NCBI GenBank assembly: GCA_009784775.1
Contig: WQXQ01000010.1
Coordinates: forward strand, 1 to 35,058
Length of the DNA stretch: 35,058 nucleotides
Source of the DNA: Treponema sp.
GTDB lineage: Bacteria; Spirochaetota; Spirochaetia; Treponematales; Breznakiellaceae
Direction of reading: 5' to 3'
Shown: positions 23,853 to 34,200 of the stretch, piece by piece
Layout of the letters: every line of letters starts with the position of its first letter
Numbering within the stretch: position 1 is the first letter of the stretch
Position numbers and translations under genes: made by a program
The notes under the pieces: generated by a model
Told to the model about the DNA's origin: nothing
The model's database searches: none
The model's input: the letters and a program-made list of their open reading frames with translations, nothing else

Positions 23853-26800
23853 TTATGGATTATTCGCTACCAGCCTTCCAATATCCACGCCGGAGTCGGC
23901 TATCCGGTATGTGGGGCTTATTGGCTGGGTGTTGTCGGAGGTTGACAGAAACATCCCTAACGACAGTATCTTTGCCACATCACCAGTGGTAAGAGTGTAA
24001 CCGGAAGCTGCTTTCAATACTTCTTCACCTTCCCAGCTGGCAATAACACTATTTATATCTGCGGTACCTCTTCGCAGGTTAAGCGTACCAATATTACCTG
24101 TCCAGCCTGCATTGATAGTTACTGATGGATAATAAGGACTCATAAAATTCAATACAACATCATCAACAATGGCATTGCCGGATACAATAAATGTACCGAT
24201 TAGACCCTCCATACTAGAAGCAACAAATACTCCGTCAGCGTAAGAAGTAGCAGTATTGCCGGTAATACTTCCTCCCAACATAATAAAATGACAGCCATTC
24301 TCTACACGTACACCGCTTGCGATGTTAGTAGTATTTCCGGTAATTTTTGATCCGTTAAGCATAGTCAGTCTGGCACCGTTTTGCAATCTAACCACTGATG
24401 AAGCGTCGCTATTGCCGCTGCGCCCCACCAGGGTAATATTGTCCCCAAGAGTCAGCGAAGCAGTACTATGCGAAACATTAAACATTATTCCATTGGAATC
24501 CAGATTGATACTCCGCTCCCTGCCAGTACCAACAAGAGTGATGTGCATATTGACTGCGTCGATTGTCCACGGCGCAAGGGACTGGTCTCCACTTATCGTA
24601 ACCGTATAGTCTCCGGCGATGATGATTGCGCCTAATGCGGCAGTCAGTGTGGGATAAGCTGTTTCCGCGCCGCCATTCCTGCTAACCATGACTGGGGGAA
24701 TGACCAGTCTTCCAATATCCGCGCCAGAGTTGGCAATATGGTACGTGGAACTTATGGCCTGGGTGGCGCTGTCGGCTGCTGAGGTAATAAAGTTACCCAG
24801 GGTAACTTTTGCTACATCGGCGGCAGTAAGGGTGTAGTCGGCAGCGGCGCGTAGTACTATTATGTTTTCCCAATAGCTAATGGTTGTTACCATATTCGTA
24901 TTGTTACCATACAGGTTAAGCGTGCCAATATGCCCGTCCCAGTCGGAAGCAATGGTTAGCGAGGCATTTGAAGTTGCATTCGCAACTAAGGTAATGGTCC
25001 CAATTTCCGCATCTCCGGATACCGTAAAAGAGGCAACAGTTTGCGTTACAAACACATCATTATTCACACCGGTATTTCCAGTAATACTGCCCCCTTCAAT
25101 GATCGCAGAAGCACCGGGAGCCGCTACATATAAACCGCCTGTGATAGAACTATTTCCGGTAGTTGGCGCGCTGTTCCCGGTGATTGCTCCGCCCCTCATG
25201 ATAAAAGCAGAGTTAGTAGCTATAGAAACTGCATTAAATGTGCCGGCGGCAGTACCAGTAGATGTATTTCCGGTAACTTTTGAATCATCAAGCATGGTAA
25301 AACTGGCGCCGTTATCCACATATACCACACAGTTATTGTTATTCTGGTTACCATTACCGCCCACACTGCGTCCTACCAGAGTAATATTGTTCCCAAGAGT
25401 CAGTGAAACATTACTGCCCGAAACATAAAACATTCTCCCATTGGAGGACAGATTGATCTTTCGTTCCTCACTATTTCCAATAAGGGTGATGTGTACACCA
25501 GTTGTGTTGATTGTCCACGGCGCAAGGGACTGGTCTTCACTTATCGTAACCGTATAGTTACCGGCGGTGGTAATGGCGTTTAGTGCGGCAGCCAGTGTGG
25601 GATAAGCTGTTTCCGCGCCGCCATTCCTGTTGACCATGGCTGGGGGAAGAAGAGGCAGCGGGAATACTGCGGTAATTATGCCTGAGCCGGCGGCATTTGT
25701 TACCGATTCTGCATTTGTAACCGTGAAGAAGTTTGCTGCGACACCCTCCACGGTGAAACCGTTTATCGCCGTCAGTGTAATGGTGGCGGTGTACGGTATT
25801 CCCGCTTCAAAAACAGGATCATTGGGCTCCCATGTGACCGTTCCGGTATATTGGTTTGTTTCGTTGATAAGCGTTACCGGAGCAAATCCTACCACTGGAA
25901 CGGGTATACCTCGTATTGCGGCAATATTAATGTGGATCATCCCAAAATTAACCGCACCCGGTGCGCCCGGCCAGGCTCTTTTGTTTCCGTAGAAGTCAAA
26001 GATGGGGAAGTTTGCCAGATACGATGCGGGAAGCATCGTTGACAGACCGCTTACCGGCACAAAAGTAGTCGTATTAAACGGAATACCGCTAATGCCCAGT
26101 GCTGAGAATAACCTATCCGTAGGTGCCGCAACCCAACCGGCCTGAGAAGCGGCGGTACCAAACGCTATGTCTACCACATTGTAACCGCTGGCAGCGGCAT
26201 TATACGTTCCGCCATTCATAGCTAACACCCTTGATCTGCCGGCATTGCCACTGGTACTGGTGTTCCCATAGAACAAATTCCCAATCATGGTAACGCTGCC
26301 TCCTGTATTATCAATCGCCCCGCCGCCCCAGCTTCCGGATGAATTATTATAGAAGGTACAACCCCTTACGATCAGGGTTCCAGCGCAAGAAATGGCGCCG
26401 CCTTGTGATCCAGTACCTACAGCCCGGTTGTCGCTGAATATACAGGATTCCAAGGTAAGAGTATTATTACTTCCATTGCGGATTCCTGCGCCATAATCAC
26501 CAAATCTGCCGCCAGCAAAATGTACACCACTAATATGCACATTAATACCGGCAACGGTAGTCATGTCTACCAATCGCAAGTTGTTGATTGTAGGATTACG
26601 GATAGTGACGCCATTACCGCGAATGGTAAGGCTTTTGTTAATGGTTAAGCCGCTGGCAAGATTAATGGTTCCTACGCCGCTATCAATAACAATGGTACTT
26701 CCTGCCAGCACGGTGGGGGAATTTATGGCCTCCCGCAAGCTGCCTGCTCCGGTGTCTGCGTTGCTGGTTACAAAGTACACATTTGGATCAACAAAATTCC

Positions 26801-27521
26801 CATCAATAAATTGATTGTCGGTAAATACGATGGGGTCTACGGTATTGCCGTATTCGGTGGTTAACAAATTATATATGTGCACCACTTCAATTTTGCCGGC
26901 ATCCTTACCGTCTTTGTGCAGATTGATAGTCAGCAGATAAAACCCTGCGGGTATTTCTTCTACCGTGCCGATAAAATCGGCAGAACCGGGAACGCCTAAA
27001 TCGATGCTTGCCGTCAAATCCGGCAGTTTTTCCATGGTAATGACCGCAGCAGTTCCCTCTGGATACTGAATATTGAAACTGAATGTGCCCAGACCGTCCC
27101 CGGCCGGCGCTTCTTCAATAACAATGTCCACATCAACTGTGCCGCCGGAAACAAGCGTAAACGTTCCGGAACCGAATGCCGCCAGCTTGTCAGTATCTAT
27201 TTCACCGGCATACACCGAGACATACACGGTCCAGGGTACACCTGATTCCAGCGTAAACGAGCCATCCGTATTCTGTGGAATAATTTCCAGCGGGCCGCCG
27301 TTGTTGCTAAAACTATAGTCATAGATCAGAATATCCTTGGCAGGGAATATCGTACGGAACGGATCCCCTACCATATTGAAGTTCACTCTTCCATACCCTG
27401 CCTCGACAGGCCGGTCAACTTTGTTCGGCGGATTAAAAATATCCGCACAACCCGCCAATACCAAACAACTCATAACCAATAACAAAGACCATTGTCCTAT
27501 TTTCATTGTTCTTTTTTCCAT
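23853..27521 (-). CDS. Giant beta-helix surface lipoprotein (A)
   Basis: A 1222-residue predicted lipoprotein. The N-terminus has a charged start, a hydrophobic core and lipobox LAGC with Cys25. Residues about 30-245 are beta-rich and unrecognised. VTSNADTGAGSLREAI (251-266) opens a right-handed parallel beta-helix with Asn/Gly/Thr-rich turns and SNNRAVG..GGAI units, ending DFYGN..PGAPGAVNFG near residue 520. A linker module (YTATITLTA.NGF.V.GVA.NFFTV) follows, then two tandem ~300-residue copies of a second beta-helix module, each beginning MV.RNGGAETAYPTL and ending in an IADSG.DIGRLV-like motif. AAGGAG overlaps the stop region of gene B and supports the start. The role is unknown; such proteins are adhesins or carbohydrate-binding surface proteins elsewhere. 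No enzyme active site was recognised. Confidence 0.88.
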   Translation of the reverse strand: MEKRTMKIGQWSLLLVMSCLVLAGCADIFNPPNKVDRPVEAGYGRVNFNMVGDPFRTIFPAKDILIYDYSFSNNGGPLEIIPQNTDGSFTLESGVPWTVYVSVYAGEIDTDKLAAFGSGTFTLVSGGTVDVDIVIEEAPAGDGLGTFSFNIQYPEGTAAVITMEKLPDLTASIDLGVPGSADFIGTVEEIPAGFYLLTINLHKDGKDAGKIEVVHIYNLLTTEYGNTVDPIVFTDNQFIDGNFVDPNVYFVTSNADTGAGSLREAINSPTVLAGSTIVIDSGVGTINLASGLTINKSLTIRGNGVTIRNPTINNLRLVDMTTVAGINVHISGVHFAGGRFGDYGAGIRNGSNNTLTLESCIFSDNRAVGTGSQGGAISCAGTLIVRGCTFYNNSSGSWGGGAIDNTGGSVTMIGNLFYGNTSTSGNAGRSRVLAMNGGTYNAAASGYNVVDIAFGTAASQAGWVAAPTDRLFSALGISGIPFNTTTFVPVSGLSTMLPASYLANFPIFDFYGNKRAWPGAPGAVNFGMIHINIAAIRGIPVPVVGFAPVTLINETNQYTGTVTWEPNDPVFEAGIPYTATITLTAINGFTVEGVAANFFTVTNAESVTNAAGSGIITAVFPLPLLPPAMVNRNGGAETAYPTLAAALNAITTAGNYTVTISEDQSLAPWTINTTGVHITLIGNSEERKINLSSNGRMFYVSGSNVSLTLGNNITLVGRSVGGNGNQNNNNCVVYVDNGASFTMLDDSKVTGNTSTGTAAGTFNAVSIATNSAFIMRGGAITGNSAPTTGNSSITGGLYVAAPGASAIIEGGSITGNTGVNNDVFVTQTVASFTVSGDAEIGTITLVANATSNASLTIASDWDGHIGTLNLYGNNTNMVTTISYWENIIVLRAAADYTLTAADVAKVTLGNFITSAADSATQAISSTYHIANSGADIGRLVIPPVMVSRNGGAETAYPTLTAALGAIIIAGDYTVTISGDQSLAPWTIDAVNMHITLVGTGRERSINLDSNGIMFNVSHSTASLTLGDNITLVGRSGNSDASSVVRLQNGARLTMLNGSKITGNTTNIASGVRVENGCHFIMLGGSITGNTATSYADGVFVASSMEGLIGTFIVSGNAIVDDVVLNFMSPYYPSVTINAGWTGNIGTLNLRRGTADINSVIASWEGEEVLKAASGYTLTTGDVAKILSLGMFLSTSDNTQPISPTYRIADSGVDIGRLVANNP
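25661..26780. repeat. Duplicated block shared with gene B (copy 1)
   Basis: About 1.1 kb of gene A matches 28784-29895 in gene B closely; long runs are nearly base-identical, for example around 26190-26370 against 29310-29500. It covers the first beta-helix and the linker module. Confidence 0.85.
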
Positions 27522-27531
27522 TGTTCACTCC

Positions 27532-30500
27532 TTAATTGGTAACCGTAACGGTAAAGTTCATGTTGTAATACCTGCCGTCTTTGAAAACCAGCAAGCCAAT
27601 ATCATAATCCCCATTTGCCCTTCCAAAGCTGGAGAAAACAAAGGTTTCTCCGGTCTGACCGGTATTCACACCGTTAAGGTACCATATCTGGCCGGTATAG
27701 CCAGGGCCAATGGCGTCAATGATCAACGATTGTCCGATGCTTCTGGACAGCGTACTCGAGCTAATGGCCGCAATTTCCCCGTCACCCTGTTCATTGACCC
27801 AGTAATAGGCAAATTGCGCCGCAGGCGGGATCGGAATGAGTATCAGTCTCCCAATATCCATGCCGGAGTCGGCGATCAGGTGTGTATCATTGATGGCCTG
27901 GGTGTTGCTGCTGGTTGCTGAGGACATAAAGTTACCCAGAGTGAACTGTGCCACATCGTCAGCGGTAAGCGTGTAGCCGGCAGCGGCGCGCAGTACCGGC
28001 TGGTCTTCCCAGGCGCTAATGACATCAGCTATGGCGGTGACTGCCCTGCGCAGGTGCAGACTGGCAACACTGCCGGTCAACGGTCCGGCAATGGTTACGG
28101 CGTTTCTGGTAGTTGCGCCGCTTGCGAATAACTTAAGCGCGCCCACTGTCGCGCTGCCGGACATGGTGAATCTATCAGCGACCGTGATTATCACATACAC
28201 GTCCGCCGGAATGGTGTTGTGGGTATTGCCGGTAATACTTCCCCCGCTCATGGTAATATAACCATCGTTCAGGCTTACGCCGCCGTTGGCCGCCGTACCG
28301 GTAGCCGCGGCAGTGGTACTGTTTCCGCTGATTTCGCCGCCTTCCATAATCAAACGAGCATTCAGTCCATTTACATAGATTGCGCCATTGGCGCTGCTGG
28401 TGGTATGCCGGGTAATTCTTGAACCTGTCTGCATAATCAGCCTGCCGTTGGTAATGTTTATCAGACTAGTGCTGCTGGCACTGGTTAAGCCCCTCAGGGT
28501 GATGTCATTCCCCAGGGTCAGGCTGGTATTGGTATTGCTAATGGTAAACATTATCTGACCAGCAGTACCGCTATGAGTGATCATCCGCTCTCCGTCTTCG
28601 CCGACAAAGGTAATATGCACATCGGCGGTATTGATTGTCCGCGGCGCAAGGAGCTGATCTTCTTTTACGGTAACCATATAGCTTCCGGCTGCGGTAATCG
28701 CGTCGAGCGCGGCAGTTAATGTTTCATACCCTGTTACCGCACCGCCATCTCTGCTCACCATGACTGTAGGAATAAAAGCCGCCGGGAACACTGCGGTAAT
28801 GATGCCTGAGTTAGCGGCATTCGCTGCGGATTCTGCATTGGCAACCGTAAAGAAGTTTTCCGCAACACCCAACACGGTGAAACCGTCTTTCGCCGTCAGT
28901 GTAATGGTGGCGGTGTACGGTATTCCCGCTTCAAAAACAGTATGATCGGGATTCCATGTGACCGCTCCGGTATATTGGTCTGTTTCGTTGATAAGCGTTA
29001 TCGGAGCAAATCCTACCACTGGAACGGTTATACCTTGTATTGCGGCAATGTCAATGGTATCGGGGGTATCATCAAAATTAACTGCGCCTGGCGCACCCGG
29101 CCAGATTCTGTCGTTTCCGTAGAAGTCTGTGTCCGGGAAGTTTGCCAACGGAGACCCAGGCAGCATATTGATAGCATTATTAAACGGCACGAAGGTAGCA
29201 GTCCTGAACGGAATACCGCTAATGCCCAGCGCTGAGAACAACCTGTCTGTAGATGCTGCAACCCAGCCGGCCTGAGCAGCGGCGGTACCAAACGCTATGT
29301 CTACCACATTGTAGCCGCTGCCGCTGGCATTATACGTTCCGCCATTCATAGCTAACACCCTTGATCTGCCGGCGGTGGTACTGGTACTGGTATTCCCATA
29401 GAATAGATTCCCCAGCATGGTAACGCTGCCTCCTGTATTATCAATCGCCCCGCCGCCCCAGGATCCGGATGAATTATTATAGAAGGTACAACCCCTTACG
29501 ATCAGGGTTCCAGCACACGAAATGGCGCCGCCCTGCGAAGAGCCGCTTGTAGCGATATTGTTACTGAATATACAGGATTCCAGAAGCAGGGTTGAGCCAT
29601 TTGCATTGTTGATTGCGGCGCCATAATCACTTACTCTGCCGCCGGTAAAATGCACATCACTAATGTGTACAGTAACAAGATCATTATTAACGGTGCGAGT
29701 TATCTGCAGCAATCGTACGGCAGTGGTGGCTATCGTTACACCATTACCGCGAATGGTAAGGCTTTTATTAATGGCTAAGCCGCTGGTAAGATTAATGGTT
29801 CCCACGCCGTCTTCAATAACAATAGTGCCCCCTGACGCCGCATCGGCTATGGCCTGCCGCAAGCTGCCTGCTCCGGAGTTTGCGTTGCTGGTTACATACA
29901 AAGGACAAACACAGGGATTTTCTCTGCAATCCAGACATTTGCCATCATTATAGGAGAAGGATATGTTATTGATGCTGCTGTTATATACTTCTATATGTCC
30001 AAGGTATGCTTCGTCGTATTCCCCTAATATTGTTTCGAATTCCAGATAGAAGTACAGATACATCGGCGTATGTAAAGGCACAATCGGCACTTGCCATGCA
30101 CCGGTATCAACATCCATTGCCCAGGCACCTGCATAATCACCATTGTCCAGATATACATGTATATTGGCATAATCGAAGGGGTCCAGTATTACAAGATCGA
30201 CCACACCGCTCAAGGTGATCGAGCCGCCGCCATGAATGGTTTGACCAAAGGTAAAGTGAATATTATCAATGTCATAATCATGTACCACCCACGTGCCAAG
30301 GAATCCCTCGTCTTCTTCCCCGGATACTGTTCGTACATAAATACCGAATTGCAGGAGCGTTGGCGTATTAAAAGTACTGACATACGTCTGCCATGCACCG
30401 GTGGCAATATTAATACTTGCAGAACCAACCCAAGAATTTTCCAGGAAAATACCTATTCCCGCTAATTCCAAAGGGACTCCTATATTCGCAAGATTGACGG

Positions 30501-31221
30501 TACCGCCCAGGAATATCTTTTCGACATCGCCCACGATATCATATTCGGTAAATACAAAATCGCCGACGGTTGGCATATTTGAGTAAATGTGGACCACTTC
30601 GCTTTTGGTTTTGGGTTTGCCCTCATCAGGATACACATAAACGGTCACAAAATAGTAACCCGGCAAAAGATACAGTCTGTCTTGATTACTATTATATACG
30701 TCGAAGTAACCACCATAACCATTCGAAAAGCCATAGATTTCCAGATATGCATAATTAATCAGGTCATGAGGAAAACTTACGGTATAATCGAAAAAGCCGT
30801 CATCAGCGCCAAAAGGTTCTGTTGCTTCCAGTATAATGGTCAGACCCTGAAAACTGCTGGAATTAACATTAATTTCATTATACCCTTCCGCCAGCGGCTC
30901 ATCGTAAATAAATCCGGTGACATGAATGCCCCACAATCCGTTTACCAGATCGTCAATGAGCACCGATGTTTGGCCCTCATCCAGGATTTCATCGTCACGC
31001 TCCTGCGAACCCTGACCCAGCCACACAAACTGTATTTCAAAACGATCAAAGGTCGGGGTGGGCAGCAGTGTCCTTTGGGCAAGGCCGCCCAGATCAATGA
31101 GCAAGCCCCTTTGCTGCGGCGCGGCCGCGCTTTTCACATCGGCGTTAAATACGCCCTGACAAGCGGCCATCAGTACTATGCTTACGGCGATTATCGCGCT
31201 GTATGTTATTAATTTTTTCAT
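27532..31221 (-). CDS. Giant beta-helix surface lipoprotein (B)
   Basis: About 1229 residues with a lipoprotein signal: MKKLITYSAI, a hydrophobic core and lipobox LMAAC (Cys21). Two ATGs are adjacent (31224 and 31221); AAAGGAGGAG is better spaced for 31221. Residues to about 425 contain two similar beta-rich modules (FLGGTVNLANIGVPLEL and SGVVDLVILDPFDYANI regions), then a small cysteine cluster CLDCRENPCVC, and VTSNANSGAGSLRQAI opening the beta-helix shared with gene A. One copy of the second beta-helix module follows (MVSRDGGAVTGYETL to IADSGMDIGRLI). The last ~100 residues form a separate Ig/PKD-like domain with WYLNGVNTGQTGETF, resembling the end of gene C. Only 11 nt separate it from gene A. 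Confidence 0.87.
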   Translation of the reverse strand: MKKLITYSAIIAVSIVLMAACQGVFNADVKSAAAPQQRGLLIDLGGLAQRTLLPTPTFDRFEIQFVWLGQGSQERDDEILDEGQTSVLIDDLVNGLWGIHVTGFIYDEPLAEGYNEINVNSSSFQGLTIILEATEPFGADDGFFDYTVSFPHDLINYAYLEIYGFSNGYGGYFDVYNSNQDRLYLLPGYYFVTVYVYPDEGKPKTKSEVVHIYSNMPTVGDFVFTEYDIVGDVEKIFLGGTVNLANIGVPLELAGIGIFLENSWVGSASINIATGAWQTYVSTFNTPTLLQFGIYVRTVSGEEDEGFLGTWVVHDYDIDNIHFTFGQTIHGGGSITLSGVVDLVILDPFDYANIHVYLDNGDYAGAWAMDVDTGAWQVPIVPLHTPMYLYFYLEFETILGEYDEAYLGHIEVYNSSINNISFSYNDGKCLDCRENPCVCPLYVTSNANSGAGSLRQAIADAASGGTIVIEDGVGTINLTSGLAINKSLTIRGNGVTIATTAVRLLQITRTVNNDLVTVHISDVHFTGGRVSDYGAAINNANGSTLLLESCIFSNNIATSGSSQGGAISCAGTLIVRGCTFYNNSSGSWGGGAIDNTGGSVTMLGNLFYGNTSTSTTAGRSRVLAMNGGTYNASGSGYNVVDIAFGTAAAQAGWVAASTDRLFSALGISGIPFRTATFVPFNNAINMLPGSPLANFPDTDFYGNDRIWPGAPGAVNFDDTPDTIDIAAIQGITVPVVGFAPITLINETDQYTGAVTWNPDHTVFEAGIPYTATITLTAKDGFTVLGVAENFFTVANAESAANAANSGIITAVFPAAFIPTVMVSRDGGAVTGYETLTAALDAITAAGSYMVTVKEDQLLAPRTINTADVHITFVGEDGERMITHSGTAGQIMFTISNTNTSLTLGNDITLRGLTSASSTSLINITNGRLIMQTGSRITRHTTSSANGAIYVNGLNARLIMEGGEISGNSTTAAATGTAANGGVSLNDGYITMSGGSITGNTHNTIPADVYVIITVADRFTMSGSATVGALKLFASGATTRNAVTIAGPLTGSVASLHLRRAVTAIADVISAWEDQPVLRAAAGYTLTADDVAQFTLGNFMSSATSSNTQAINDTHLIADSGMDIGRLILIPIPPAAQFAYYWVNEQGDGEIAAISSSTLSRSIGQSLIIDAIGPGYTGQIWYLNGVNTGQTGETFVFSSFGRANGDYDIGLLVFKDGRYYNMNFTVTVTN
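28784..29895. repeat. Duplicated block shared with gene A (copy 2)
   Basis: Partner of 25661-26780. Differences are scattered substitutions plus a few codon-length gaps, with reading frame kept, as expected for paralogous segments kept similar by duplication or conversion. Confidence 0.85.
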
Positions 31222-31224
31222 CAT

Positions 31225-31236
31225 GCTCCTCCTTTA
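31225..31236 (-). promoter_or_regulatory. Strong ribosome-binding site of beta-helix gene B
   Basis: AAAGGAGGAGC on the minus strand partly overlaps the stop of gene C and stands 6 nt before the ATG at 31221, but only 3 nt before that at 31224. This favours the second ATG and implies coupled translation in the operon. Confidence 0.7.
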
Positions 31237-34200
31237 CCGCACAACCATGAAGGTCAATTCTTTGGAATAGGGTATGTCGCCCTTCCAGCAGACAATGGTC
31301 AGGGTGTACCTGTCATATACATATGATTCGGGCACTCCCATCGCATACACCAGAAAATAGTATATATCCCCAGCGGAAATACTAAAGGAATTATCTTCAT
31401 CTCCATACAGATACATTCCGTCTATCCGCCATTCGAAATAATCAAAATCGCCATCTACGGTTATTTCAAGCGTATTATTGTTAAACACTGAAATAACGCT
31501 GCTGCTTTGGCTAATATCGATACGTTCATCGTGGGTCTGGAACCGTATATAAATGGTATTCGATTCGGGCGAAAGCGTTGTGCCTACCGCGCCCGGAGCG
31601 CCCGGCCATTCATTCCGTGTATTGCCGTAGAAATCAACCGCGGGGAAACCGCTCCCCACAACGGCCTGCGGCATTATACGCGTTGCGTATGCCGGCCTAA
31701 AGTTACTGGTATTAAAGGGATTGCCGTCAATGCCCAAGGCCTCAAAGGTGGTGTCTGTTGAATGTGCATACCAGCCGCATTCATCACTGTCGGATCCAAA
31801 ATGCACGTCAGTCACATTATAGCCGGTGGACGTAATCTGCGTACCGCCTTCATTCCATATAATGGGATATCCATAACCAGTATCGGTATTGCCATAAAAC
31901 AGATTGCCGGTAAGGGTTATAGATCCATTGTAGGTACCAATTGCTCCGGCCTGAGCAGCGCTGTTTGCGTAGAAGGTACAGCCCCTTAGAATTAAGTCAC
32001 CCATTTCATTCCAAATGGCGCCGCCTGCATCATCCACGATATTATCGCTGAAGATACAGGATTCCAGAGTGAGTGCTCCGCCATCATTCATGATGGCTGC
32101 TCCCCAGTCATCGGACCTGCCGCCTTTGAAGTGGACACCGCTGATTGTTACAGCAGCACCCTCTATATACATCATCCGGAAAGCATTATTTGCCGTAATG
32201 GTAATGCCGTTTCCTTCGATGGTGATACCGACACGAATATCAGGCAATGCATTCTGCAATGTAATGGTTGAAACACCCGGTTGTACTCCCACAAACCTGA
32301 CAATATCATCTTGCCGGGCATTTTCAAGCGCGCGGCGCAATGTGCCGGACTGATTTCCATCCTGAAAACTGGTAACAAGGAGGACATCGCCGCCGACTTT
32401 CACCATAAATACAGCCTCTATATACGTATGCTGGTTTATCGTAAAGGTATACGGATTGTTGGTAACCTGATTCCCGTTTACCAGCCAATGCGAGAACGAC
32501 ATATTCGCCCGCGCCGGAGTTGCCGTAAGGGTAATGGAGCCGGTATACAGTCCGTCTATATTGGAAACAGCGGAACTCTGTACGCTGCCGCCGAATGCAT
32601 CGTAGTCAACGACAAGCATAAAGCCGCTTGCCATTGTCTGCACCGCACCGGCAGCAGGGTTGAATCTTGATATGGAGCTGCCGTAGAAATCCACTGTGGG
32701 ATAATCAAACATACTGGGTATTTCATTAACTATATTGTCCGCTCCGCCGCCGTTAATCGGCCGGAATGTCGTTACAGAGATGACAGGAATGACAGGATCG
32801 TCAATATAGACATCACCATCTTCCTCGTACCAGCCGCAGTCCCAGTAATAATCTCCAAAGGGTGCATCAACCACATTCCAGCCATAAGAGTCTATACTTG
32901 CTCCCGTAGCCACCGGATAGTAATTGGCGGTATTTTCATAGAAGATATTACCGGCCAGCGCAAAATAGCCGTTGCCGCCAATGGCGCCGCCGGCATTGGC
33001 GCTATTCCCGTAGAAGGTACAGCCAACCACCACCGTACTACCGGCAAGATTAACAATAGCGCCGCCGGTGGTATTGGCGGTGTTGCCGCTGAAAATACAG
33101 GATTCCAGGATCAGCTGTCCGCCAATCATGTTTAGAATCGCACCGCCGGCAGCCGCATGGCCGTCTTTGAAGTGCACACGTTTGATATGGACCTGATTAT
33201 TGCCATATACCCGTAACAGCGATGAGGTAATATCCACTGTATTCCACGAAGCATTGCGGGTTAAGGTAACGCCGTTGCCGTTAATGGTCAAAGGCTTATT
33301 AATCGGCGGCAGCGCTGAGGACAGCCGAATGACACTAACTCCCGGCGTTGCGGTAATATTGATAATGTCGTCATCTTCCGCCCGTGTCAGCGCATGGCGT
33401 AAAGAACCGGCTATATGAGCGCTGTTTGCGTTATCGTTCAGGTTACTGACGATATGCGTCACGCTGAATACGGCCTGTACGCGGGTATGCGCGGTTATGG
33501 TAAAGGTATAGGGGCTGTTGGTTACATCGGTCCCGTTCACCACCCAACGCGCGAATGTCGCATTCGCCGCCGGAGCTGCCGTGAGGGTAACCGAGCCGGA
33601 ATACAACGCATCTGCGTTCGCAGCGCCGGAAATGGTTACGCCGCCCCGTTCGGCATTGTAGACCAACTCAAGCACATAACCACTGCCGCTGGCGATTTCC
33701 TGCACCGCGCCGGCAGAAGCGCCGGGAGTTGTCATGGCATTACCGTAAAAGTCTTCTACGGGATAGAAACCAAGTGATTCCGTTATAATACCTTCCGCTC
33801 CGGCGCCGGAAAGCAAGCGGAATGTTGCGGGAGAGAAGGTCAGTTCGTCAATAGAGACATCACCAATACCTGCATCCCAGCCGCACTCATCGTAACCCCA
33901 TCCAAAGTCTACATCAACCACGTTAAAGCCATAGCCATATATAGTATCCCCTATGTATACCACCGGGTATCCATTCTGGGCGTTATTCCCGTAAAAAATA
34001 TTGCCCACTATGGAAATGCCGCCCATACCAAGGTAGATCGCGCCGCCGTTACCGGACGCGCTGTTATCGTAGAAGGTACAACCATATACCTCAAGATGTC
34101 CCCCGTTTGCATTAATGGCGCCGCCATTACCCAGTGTGGCTCTGTTGTCGCTGAAAATACAGGACCTTACGATCAGGTCTGAGCCCTGGGCATTAATTGC

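Noticed and set aside
24880-25428. Long plus-strand open frames opposite the beta-helix genes (also 27337-27921 and 30589-31212)
   Set aside because: They are low-complexity mirror readings of repetitive coding sequence, without ribosome sites or recognisable domains.
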